NCBI GenBank assembly: GCA_012514785.1
Contig: JAAYZP010000428.1
Span: 1-5,332 of the forward strand
Direction of reading: 5' to 3'
DNA length: 5,332 bases
Origin: Propionibacterium sp.
GTDB taxonomy: Bacteria > Actinomycetota > Actinomycetes > Propionibacteriales > Propionibacteriaceae
Both the position numbers and the translations under genes were made by a program. The notes beneath the pieces are model-generated. The model ran no database searches and was not told the origin of the DNA. It saw only the letters and a list, made by a program, of their open reading frames with translations. Position 1 is the stretch's first letter. Every line of letters begins with the position of its first letter. Shown piece by piece: positions 1 to 5,312 of the stretch.

Positions 1-193
1 ACGTGGCCGGCACCGAGGCGTTCAGGCCCAGGTGGTCGGCCCGATCCGCCTGCTTGCGCAGCCCGTGCGGCCCGTCGGCCAGCATCACCTGCGCGATGCC
101 GGGCAGCGGTTTCGTGCGCCAGTAGTCGGCACCCGACAGCAGGGCAGCCTTCTCCTGGAGCGTCAGCGCCGAAATCACCTCCTCGACTTCCAC
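1..193 (-). CDS. Glycoside hydrolase family 3 (beta-glucosidase-type), N-terminal part only
   Basis: This is the first 64 codons of a gene that leaves the window at its left edge. The visible protein starts VEVEEVISALTLQEKAALLS and continues GADYWRTKPLPGI, then VMLADGPHGLRKQ and DHLGLNASVPAT. The order 'LTLxEKaaLLSG ... MLxDGPHGLRKQ ... sxPAT' is the hallmark opening of family 3 beta-glucosidases, whose (beta/alpha)8 domain begins here. Members remove terminal beta-glucosyl or related sugars from oligosaccharides; many actinobacterial ones without a signal peptide are cytoplasmic, and none is seen here. I chose GTG at 193 because it leaves nine residues before the conserved LTL, as is usual, and lies one base after the upstream stop (TGA-C-GTG), which suits reinitiation. 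The Shine-Dalgarno before it is poor (CGGGG). Substrate cannot be told, since the nucleophile Asp and the C-terminal domains lie outside the window. Confidence 0.88.
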   Translation of the reverse strand, partial: MEVEEVISALTLQEKAALLSGADYWRTKPLPGIAQVMLADGPHGLRKQADRADHLGLNASVPAT

Positions 194-194
194 G

Positions 195-1637
195 TCACGC
201 CCCGGTGGGAGGCAGACCCGGCCGGACGACCGGCGGCGTCGGGCGCACCGTCGGCTTCGCCGTGGGCCCGGCCGTCGGAGTGGGCGTCGGCGTAGGCGTC
301 GGCCCGCCCGTCGGAGTCGGTGTCGGCGTGGGTGTCGGCGTCGGCTCGTCGGTCGGCGTGGGTGTCGGCGTCGGCTCCGGCTCCACCGGGCACTCGGGGA
401 TGACCGCCGTGGATGCCTCGATCGACATGTCCGCCATGGCCGCGAACTGGAACCCGCCGTGCGCGGACAGCACCTGGAGCTTCACGTACTGGCCTTCGAC
501 CGCGTCGAACAGGATGCGCTGCGCCTCCGGGCTGTCCGGGAACGTGCCCGAGGCCACCGGATCGCCCCACTCCTCGCCGTCGGTGCTGACGGAGATCTCG
601 TAGTCGGCGATGCGCCCGCGATCCCCGAACATGCGCGGCTGGTAGTTGTAGCCGAAGACGGTCATCGGCTCGCCCAGGTCCACCGCGTGCCAGTGCGGCA
701 TCGGGTCCTCCGACGGCTGCCACTGGGTGTGCCAGATCGTCTCGGGGTCGCCGTCGAGCGCCATGTCGCCGGTGCCGTCCCAGTTCTCGCTGCTGACCTC
801 CAGCATCGTCGGCACCACCGGGGACTCTCCGCCGGCGAAGAACTCCGCGCCCAGCTCGCGCCCGGTGCGCACGTCGTCGGCCTCCCACGAGAAGTGCAGC
901 GATGCGTCACCCGGGCCCCAGACGGGGCACTCGGCGATCACGTCGAGGAGGACCGTGGTGGAGGCGCCCGGCGCCAGCGACGCCGCGCCGGCGTCCTCGA
1001 CGTCGACCCGCCAGCCCTGCGGCAGCGAGGTCTCGAGCTCGATGGCCGAGACAGTCACCTCCGACTGGTTGGTGATCGTCACCTCCAGCGGGGCGCTGGA
1101 ACCCGGCTGCACGCGCAGCTGGTCGGCGCTCGCCGCGATATCGACGCCGCGCTCCAGGCTCCAGCGGTCGGTGCTGACGTCCGGCGGGAGCTGCACGATG
1201 CGCCCGTCCTGCACGGAGAGCCGCTGCTGCGTGATCGCGTTGACGATCTCGAAGCCGTCGTCGTGGCGCAGCAACTGCCACTTCTGCACGTTCGAGTCAC
1301 TCTGGCACGCCAGCGCCTCCACGGGCACCCCGCTCTCGATCGGGGCACCAAGCCTGCGCTGGCCCTGCGTGACATCCAGGCAGAGGTCCGCGGAGGCCGA
1401 CCGGATCCGGTAGTACCCGTCGTCGGTGGCGGTCAGCCGCCAGGAATCCGGCGAGGAGTCCGCGACGAGCGCGCCCTCGTCCACCGCGAGGCCGAGGCCG
1501 TCGCTGGTGATGGCGTACGTGCCGTCGGCCACCGGGCGGCGATCGATGTTCTCCCAGCCGTGCGGATGCCCGATCTCGTTCGCCAGCGCCTCGAACTCGT
1601 TGTACGTGGGCAGCGTGAGCTCATCGGTCCACGTCGT
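195..1637 (-). pseudogene. Carbohydrate-binding C-terminal half of a secreted glycosidase-like surface protein, truncated at both ends
   Basis: The frame ends at a TGA (195-197) and stays open upstream to 1826; protein-like sequence begins near 1637 (TTWTDELTLPTYNEFEALA). Domains in order: a short tail of a lost upstream domain (about 1637-1540); a ricin-type beta-trefoil lectin (about 1535-1150, with QKWQL and DRWSL as QxW-type motifs); a NEW3-like Ig fold (about 1110-870, PLEVTITNQSEVTVSAIEL); an F5/8 type C domain (about 815-411, with ALDGDPETIWHT, HWHAVDLG, YEISVSTDGEEW and QYVKLQVLSA); a Pro-Thr linker; and GLPPTGA-stop. This combination is typical of the accessory part of secreted sialidases, fucosidases, galactosidases and similar enzymes that act on host or plant glycans. 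No catalytic domain or signal peptide precedes it, and no hydrophobic segment or basic tail follows LPPTG. The only nearby starts are ATG 1769 and GTG 1826, in sequence that does not look coding and with weak ribosome sites. I therefore call it a remnant; an expressed cytosolic lectin-like protein is less likely. Confidence 0.72.
237..374 (-). repeat. Pro-Thr hexanucleotide-like repeat tract (cell-wall linker)
   Basis: About 46 codons consist largely of alternating Pro and Thr, broken by DE, GG, AG and AK. On the plus strand it reads as near-repeats of GTCGGC and GTGGGC. Such PT linkers span the peptidoglycan in Gram-positive surface proteins just before the LPxTG motif, which fits the LPPTG that follows. 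The tract can slip in length during replication. Confidence 0.85.
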
Positions 1638-1719
1638 CTGCGTTCGTCCGGCGCTTCGGGCACAATTATGTGTGTGGCAAGGCGTTTTGCTGGTTGGGGT
1701 GTTGGGCGGGTGGAAAGTT

Positions 1720-1732
1720 GAAAGACTCTTTC
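1720..1732. promoter_or_regulatory. Operator-like 6-1-6 inverted repeat
   Basis: GAAAGA-C-TCTTTC is a perfect inverted repeat with a one-base centre, in the AT-richer region upstream of the lectin remnant and the GH3 gene. Size and symmetry suit a dimeric repressor, and sugar-use genes in actinobacteria are often controlled by LacI-type regulators. No regulator gene lies in the window, and LacI sites usually have a central CG, so the assignment is only a guess. Confidence 0.2.
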
Positions 1733-1774
1733 GCGCCTGCGTCTTGAGCGAATGATCGAAGTCGAGCATGAGCG

Positions 1775-1790
1775 GGCAGGTCACCCTGCC
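1775..1790. repeat. Small inverted repeat abutting the larger hairpin
   Basis: On the minus strand this reads GGCAGG-GTGA-CCTGCC: two perfect 6-base arms and a 4-base loop. It starts at the base directly after the larger hairpin (1791-1826). Together they could form two adjacent stem-loops in the operon's 3' RNA, or mark an old element end. Confidence 0.5.
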
Positions 1791-1826
1791 GTGGACTTGA
1801 CCACCGTCTTCGGTGGCTAAGTCCAC
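1791..1826 (-). terminator. Strong hairpin after the PemK-like gene, probable operon terminator without T tract
   Basis: On the minus strand: GTGGACTT, AG, CCACCG, loop AAGA, CGGTGG, TC, AAGTCCAC. The outer 8-bp and inner 6-bp arms are perfect, separated by one 2-base internal mismatch. It begins 27 bases after the stop of the PemK-like gene, where a terminator is expected. No T run follows on either strand, so it is not a classic intrinsic terminator; GC-rich bacteria often use such U-less hairpins, or it may act as an RNA-stabilising end. A mobile-element end is the main alternative. Confidence 0.5.
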
Positions 1827-1853
1827 ACGAAAACTCTCGCCCGGGACCGTCGT

Positions 1854-2393
1854 TCAGGGGGTGTGCTTCTGCACCTCGCGCGCCACGGCGTCGAACATCC
1901 CCTCGTCCAGGATGGCCCCGATCCTGCGCACGGCGTCCGCGTCGATCCGGATGATCCGGTTGACGCGCACCTCGGAGGGGCGACGTCGGTTGTCCCAGTC
2001 GCCGGCACCGATGTCCATCCAATACCGTCCGGCGCGCGCCTCGTGCTCGCTGCGGTCGTGGTCCTGGCTGGTGACCTGCAGGCCCAACAGCCACGGCTCG
2101 TCGCGCCCGATCAGCAGCACCGGCCGGTCCTTGCCCTGCGAGTAGTCCTCCTCGTACGGCACCCACGTCCAGACGATCTCACCGGGATCAGGCAGCCCGT
2201 CGGGGTGGGGATCGTAGATCGGCTCGACCGGTCCCGTGTAGTCGCCCGGGTAGCCGCGCGTGTGCGCCTTCAGCCGGGGCTGTTTGGCCGACCCCTTCGG
2301 CTTCGGCTCCTTGAGATTCTTGCGCCTCGCCTGCTTGCCGACCTCGCGCAACGAGTCGACGACGACGCGCTGCACCAGTTGTTTCCAGTTCAT
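1854..2393 (-). CDS. PemK/MazF-family protein (toxin-like endoribonuclease fold) with basic N-terminal extension
   Basis: A 179-residue protein. Its C-terminal two-thirds match the PemK/MazF fold: PGEIVWTWVPYEEDYSQGKDRPVLLIGRD (about 70-98) corresponds to the family's 'G-x-I-v-W ... Q-x-x-x-RP-vlvi' core including the usual active-site Arg; LLGLQVTSQDHD (about 102-113) supplies the Thr/Ser strand; and RIIRIDADAVRRIGAILDE (about 147-165) is the closing strand and helix. MazF-like proteins cut RNA at short sites, typically held in check by an antitoxin. Here residues 1-68 form a Lys/Arg-rich extension (KQARRKNLKEPKPKG) not found in compact 110-residue MazF toxins. No antitoxin gene adjoins it. 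The start ATG 2393 is supported by GAGG at 2404-2401, seven bases away and overlapping the TGA of the gene before, so translation is probably coupled. As a tightly built last gene of an operon, it may be a domesticated nuclease rather than a plasmid-style toxin. Confidence 0.82.
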   Translation of the reverse strand: MNWKQLVQRVVVDSLREVGKQARRKNLKEPKPKGSAKQPRLKAHTRGYPGDYTGPVEPIYDPHPDGLPDPGEIVWTWVPYEEDYSQGKDRPVLLIGRDEPWLLGLQVTSQDHDRSEHEARAGRYWMDIGAGDWDNRRRPSEVRVNRIIRIDADAVRRIGAILDEGMFDAVAREVQKHTP

Positions 2394-2402
2394 GGGTGAT
2401 CC

Positions 2403-2972
2403 TCAGCGGAACCGCGGCAGGCGGCCGTAGTAGATGGTCTCCGGGCGCCGGTAGCGCGGCTGCTCGAGCGCCCGCACCTCGCCCCACTCTCGGAAGTAGC
2501 GGCTGATCGGCGGCAGGAACAGCAGCCCCACGGCGACGACGATGATGCCCACGGCAATCAGCGCCCACAGGTTCACCAGCGCGGCCATGATCCCCGCGAG
2601 TCCGACGGCCACCAGCCCGCCCCAACGCGTCCAGCGGCCCCCGTTCCACGCGTGGAATCCGACGACGCCCGCCCCCGCCCCGGCGAGTCCGGCCAGCCCG
2701 GCGTAGACGAACTCCAGGAGCAGCGAGAGCCACTTACCCGGCTCGGGTTCCACCCATCCGGTCAGGTGCGCGCTCACCGCGTAGGTCTCCGTGAACGCTG
2801 CCCGGTACCAGTGCCAGCCGTAGCTGAACGCGACGGCCGCGACGGCGACGTAGAGCAGCACGACGGCGACGACGAGCAGCGCGGGGCGGCGCGGCTCGCC
2901 CGTGCGCGGGCTGAGCGGCGTCTCCAGGTCCAGTTCCTCCAGCGGTGGGAGGGTGGCGATCTCCTTGGCCAT
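2403..2972 (-). CDS. Small four-helix integral membrane protein of unknown function
   Basis: I do not recognise a named family. From ATG 2972 the protein has 189 residues. An acidic-polar head of about 30 residues (MAKEIATLPPLEELDLETPL) is followed by a first membrane helix at about 31-50, a polar stretch with HWYRAAFTETYAVSAHLTGW, a Gly/Ala-rich second helix at about 81-104, and a pair at about 117-156 (GGLVAVGLAGIMAALV, then ALIAVGIIVVAVGLLFLPP). The tail is basic and tyrosine-rich (PRYRRPETIYYGRLPRFR) and probably cytoplasmic. A TTG at 2981, one base past the preceding stop (TAG-A-TTG), would add three residues; neither start has a strong ribosome site, and I prefer the ATG. The gene lies between the M20 hydrolase and the PemK-like gene, with nine bases to the latter, so it belongs to the same transcript. 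It could anchor or sense for its neighbours, but that is inference. Confidence 0.8.
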   Translation of the reverse strand: MAKEIATLPPLEELDLETPLSPRTGEPRRPALLVVAVVLLYVAVAAVAFSYGWHWYRAAFTETYAVSAHLTGWVEPEPGKWLSLLLEFVYAGLAGLAGAGAGVVGFHAWNGGRWTRWGGLVAVGLAGIMAALVNLWALIAVGIIVVAVGLLFLPPISRYFREWGEVRALEQPRYRRPETIYYGRLPRFR

Positions 2973-2982
2973 CGTCGCCAAT

Positions 2983-4152
2983 CTATCGCCCGATCTTGCG
3001 CAGCGTCAGTTCGGTGAACGCGCGCACGCCGTCGTCGAGGACGGCGTCGTCGAACACGGCGTAGGCGGAGTGGTTGAACGGGGCGGTGGCGGGGTCGAGG
3101 GCGGGCGGGCAGGCGCTCAGCCCGAAGAAGCAGCCGGGCACCGCCTGCAGGATGCGCGAGAAGTCCTCGGAGCTGGTGAGCGACTGCTCCCAGCGCACGT
3201 GCCGCTCGGCGCCGAACACGTCGGCGATGGTGTCGCCGACGAAGTCGGCCTCGGCGTCGTCGTTGATCGTCGGGGGATAGGACTGGGTGTTCTCCAGCGT
3301 GCACTCGACGCCGTGCGCGTCGGCGATGCCGCGGGCCAGCCGCTCCAGGCGCGACAGCACGAGCTCGCGGCTCTCGGGCGAGAACGTGCGGATCGAGACC
3401 TCGAGTGCGCCGTACTCGGGGATCACGTTGGCCGCGGTGCCCGCGTGCAGCTTGCCGATCGTGACCACGACCGGCTCGAACGCGTCGAACTGGCGGGTCA
3501 CCATCGCGTGCGAGGCGGTGACGAGCTCCGCGAGTGGCGGGACCGGGTCGACGGCCTTGTGCGGCGCCGAGCCGTGGCCGCCCTGCCCCGTGTAGCGGAC
3601 GGCGACGACGTCGTGGCTCGCCATCGTCGTGCCCGGCTTCGTCGTGAACGTGCCGAACGGCTCCAGCCCGGCCCAGACGTGGATGGCGTAGGCGAAGTCC
3701 GGAGTCGCGCCGGCGGCGTCGAGGACGCCCTCGGCGATCATGTAGCTGGCGCCGTCGACCATCTCCTCGCCGGGCTGGAACATGAAGATCACGTCGCCGG
3801 CGAGCTCGTCGCGGCGGGCGCTCAGTTCGCGGGCGGCGCCGATCAGCATCGTCATGTGGAGGTCGTGCCCGCAGGCGTGCATGCTGCCGTTGGTGGAGGC
3901 ATAGTCGAGCCCGGTGGCCTCCTCGACGGGCAGCGCGTCCATGTCGCCGCGCAGCAGCACGACGGGGCGCTTGCCCTCGGTCGTCCGCCCGCCGCGCAGC
4001 ACCGCCACGACGCTCGAGACGGACTCGCCGAGCGTGATCTCCAACGGCAGCCCCTCGAGCGCCTCCAGCACCAGCGCCTGCGTCTCGGGGAGCTGGAGCC
4101 CCACCTCGGGAATCTGGTGGAACCGGCGGCGCAGGCGGACGAGTTCGGACAT
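2983..4152 (-). CDS. M20 family metallo-amidohydrolase (M20D, hippurate hydrolase / aminoacylase type)
   Basis: A 389-residue, full-length member of the M20D amidohydrolases, two-metal enzymes that hydrolyse N-acyl amino acids or related amides in the cytoplasm. Hallmarks in order: LRRRFHQIPEVGL (7-19), VLLRGDMDALPVEE (65-78) with the first conserved Asp, MHACGHDLHM (91-100) with the family's metal-binding Cys and His, FQPGEEM (125-131) with the catalytic Glu pair, IHVW (157-160), GGHGSAPH (191-198) in the lid/dimerisation domain, SSEDFSRILQAVPG (327-340) and the C-terminal His of FNHSAYAVFDD (359-369). All key residues are present, so it should be active. The exact substrate is not readable; hippurate, auxin conjugates, acetyl-amino acids and N-acetyl-diaminopimelate are all used by relatives. 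The ATG at 4152 is chosen because AGGAGG lies four bases upstream and the protein then begins where relatives do. The frame is open further upstream, but that part reads as the membrane gene out of frame. Confidence 0.93.
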   Translation of the reverse strand: MSELVRLRRRFHQIPEVGLQLPETQALVLEALEGLPLEITLGESVSSVVAVLRGGRTTEGKRPVVLLRGDMDALPVEEATGLDYASTNGSMHACGHDLHMTMLIGAARELSARRDELAGDVIFMFQPGEEMVDGASYMIAEGVLDAAGATPDFAYAIHVWAGLEPFGTFTTKPGTTMASHDVVAVRYTGQGGHGSAPHKAVDPVPPLAELVTASHAMVTRQFDAFEPVVVTIGKLHAGTAANVIPEYGALEVSIRTFSPESRELVLSRLERLARGIADAHGVECTLENTQSYPPTINDDAEADFVGDTIADVFGAERHVRWEQSLTSSEDFSRILQAVPGCFFGLSACPPALDPATAPFNHSAYAVFDDAVLDDGVRAFTELTLRKIGR

Positions 4153-4156
4153 GGAA

Positions 4157-4162
4157 CCTCCT
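4157..4162 (-). promoter_or_regulatory. Shine-Dalgarno deciding the M20 hydrolase start
   Basis: AGGAGG on the minus strand, four bases before ATG 4152. It matters because the frame is open for over 1 kb further upstream and the longer starts would be wrong. It lies in the 32-base gap after the stop of the upstream membrane gene, so the hydrolase has its own strong ribosome site rather than relying on coupling. Confidence 0.85.
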
Positions 4163-4184
4163 GGGGGAATCGTTGCGAGAAACC

Positions 4185-5264
4185 CTAGCGCGGGAGGTGC
4201 CGACGAGGCCCCCGCGTGCCCAGCAGCACCAACCACAGCGGCACGCCGACGACGAGGCCCGAGATGGTCGCCCAGGGCTGGTAGGCGAACAACGCGCCGA
4301 AGATCAGCAGGACCACGAGCAGCGGCACGTAGGCACCCAGCCGCCCGAGCCCCGCCCAGTGCTTGTCGAACACGAGCACCACCAGGCCCACGGCGAACGC
4401 CGCGACGACGAGCGCCGTGGTGGGGCCGCCGTCGCCCAGGCCCGGGTCGATCCAGCTGAACGCCCAGTCGTAGACCGGGCGTACGACATCGCTCAGGGGG
4501 TAGTCGCTGCCCGTGAACGGGAATACCAGGAGGATCGCCGTCGTGGTGCCCACCAGGATCGAGGCCACCTGAGCGCTGCCCACCGGCGGCCAGCGCAGAT
4601 GCGGCAGCCAGCGCAGCACGGCGACGGTGACGGCCATGGCCAGCACGTAGGCGACGATCATCCAGCTCGCCGTGTCCGTGACGGCCTCGATGTCCTCGGC
4701 GCGCGCGTGGATCGGGCGCAGCACCACGACCGCGGCGACGGCCCAGCCCGCGAGCGCGCGGCTGGGGAGGCTCGGGGCCGGGGGCGGTGCCCCTGGCACG
4801 GTCGGGGCAGCGGCGGCCGGCGTCGCCCACCAGCCCAGGACGTCGGCCGCGACGGTGATCAGCAGGTAGAGCGCGGCCCACACCGCCACGGCTTCCACCG
4901 GCGGCACCTCGAGGTCGGCGGCGTCGGGGGACGCGCCGCCGGAGAGGACCAGGATCTGGCTCCACAGCGACGCCACCACCAGCAGCGCGAGCGCGACGAT
5001 GAACCGCAGCAGGACGCGCCGCACCGTCGCGCCCCACGGGAAGGGGCGGGCCTGCCGCCACGGCGGGAGCTCGGCGGTGGTCTCCACCGGCGGTGCCGGC
5101 TGCACCGGCCGAGGCTGGGCCGGCTGCTGCTGCGGCTGCGGCGAGGGTTGCGGCCGCGGCGTCGCGGGGACCGCGGGGATCGGCTCGGTGGGCGCTTCGT
5201 CGGGGACCGCGGGCGTCACCGGAAGTTCTTCCGTGGCGTACGGGTCCCATTCGTCGTTCGTCAT
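4185..5264 (-). CDS. Multi-pass membrane protein with proline-rich cytoplasmic N-terminus, unknown function
   Basis: From ATG 5264 the product has 359 residues. Residues 1-70 are disordered and rich in Pro, Glu and Gln (PQPSPQPQQQPAQPRP). Then come about eight hydrophobic segments, at roughly 83-105, 124-144, 168-183, 199-218, 231-250, 283-300, 308-327 and 334-349, and a short basic end (RGPRRHLPR). An Ala/Pro loop splits the second and third helices, and an acidic loop (ARAEDIEAVTD) follows the third. I see no transporter, kinase or transferase motif and cannot name a family; proline-rich heads on multi-helix proteins are common among conserved actinobacterial hypotheticals. The start is set by GGGAGGTG just before ATG; an in-frame ATG at 5303 would add 13 residues lying on the likely promoter. 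It appears to be the first gene of the operon, 32 bases ahead of the M20 gene. A scaffold or sensor role is only a guess. Confidence 0.85.
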   Translation of the reverse strand: MTNDEWDPYATEELPVTPAVPDEAPTEPIPAVPATPRPQPSPQPQQQPAQPRPVQPAPPVETTAELPPWRQARPFPWGATVRRVLLRFIVALALLVVASLWSQILVLSGGASPDAADLEVPPVEAVAVWAALYLLITVAADVLGWWATPAAAAPTVPGAPPPAPSLPSRALAGWAVAAVVVLRPIHARAEDIEAVTDTASWMIVAYVLAMAVTVAVLRWLPHLRWPPVGSAQVASILVGTTTAILLVFPFTGSDYPLSDVVRPVYDWAFSWIDPGLGDGGPTTALVVAAFAVGLVVLVFDKHWAGLGRLGAYVPLLVVLLIFGALFAYQPWATISGLVVGVPLWLVLLGTRGPRRHLPR

Positions 5265-5266
5265 CG

Positions 5267-5274
5267 CACCTCCC
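5267..5274 (-). promoter_or_regulatory. Shine-Dalgarno deciding the membrane protein start
   Basis: GGGAGGTG on the minus strand, two bases before ATG 5264 (four bases from the GGAGG core). It fits the anti-Shine-Dalgarno almost completely and argues for this ATG over the in-frame ATG at 5303, which has no such sequence in front. Confidence 0.8.
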
Positions 5275-5287
5275 TGCGTGTCATCAG

Positions 5288-5312
5288 AGAATACCCATTT
5301 CACAATGTGGAA
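5288..5312 (-). promoter_or_regulatory. Possible promoter -10 box with operator-like dyad
   Basis: On the minus strand TTCCACA-T-TGTGAAA (5312-5298) is a 7-1-7 inverted repeat with one mismatch, followed five bases... downstream, after TGGG, by TATTCT (5293-5288), a fair -10 hexamer. A transcript would begin near 5281, giving a leader of under 20 bases before ATG 5264. No good -35 is seen at 16-18 bases, so the dyad, which occupies that spacer, might bind an activator or repressor. This is the only AT-richer piece ahead of the operon. Confidence 0.35.

Larger units (their letters stand above)
1638..1790. other. Non-coding, less GC-rich junction region
   Basis: This stretch lies between the hairpin behind the PemK-like gene and the first protein-like codons of the lectin remnant. 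It has runs such as CACAATTATGTG and GGCGTTTTGCTGG and is clearly less GC-rich than both flanks. Its translations are low-complexity (for example HPPNTPTSKTPCHTHNC) and match nothing I know. A CATAAT hexamer on the minus strand (1670-1665) could be a -10 box, but no partner -35 is convincing. It may be the scar of a deletion or insertion that removed the front of the glycosidase gene; I see no transposase piece in it. Confidence 0.45.

Noticed and set aside
237..374. CRISPR array or satellite repeat
   Set aside because: The repeat unit is six bases, has no spacers, and encodes a Pro-Thr linker in frame.
205..603. Plus-strand frame with Gly-Val repeats that looks like a silk- or elastin-like protein
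   Set aside because: It is the antisense reading of the Pro-Thr linker; the repeat is explained by the minus-strand gene.
1691..1713. G-rich run on the plus strand as a G-quadruplex
   Set aside because: Only three runs of three or more G are present; at best a weak two-layer structure, common by chance in such DNA.
459..1721. Long plus-strand open frame opposite the lectin/F5-8C remnant
   Set aside because: Composition is typical of an antisense frame (His/Arg/Val/Leu-rich without domains); the minus strand encodes recognisable modules.
1638..1826. N-terminal extension of the lectin remnant from GTG 1826 or ATG 1769
   Set aside because: No signal peptide, low-complexity translation, weak ribosome sites, and the first codons from 1826 are the arms of a hairpin. 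The frame is open, so a real start there cannot be fully excluded.
2902..4188. Long plus-strand open frame opposite the M20 hydrolase
   Set aside because: It is the antisense shadow of a high-GC gene: Arg/Gly/Ala/His-rich, with no motif, while the minus strand carries clear M20 motifs.
4153..5250. Upstream in-frame extension of the M20 hydrolase, giving a protein of about 755 residues
   Set aside because: The extra sequence is Arg/Gly/Ala/Pro noise, overlaps the real membrane gene out of frame, and a strong AGGAGG precedes the ATG at 4152 where relatives start.
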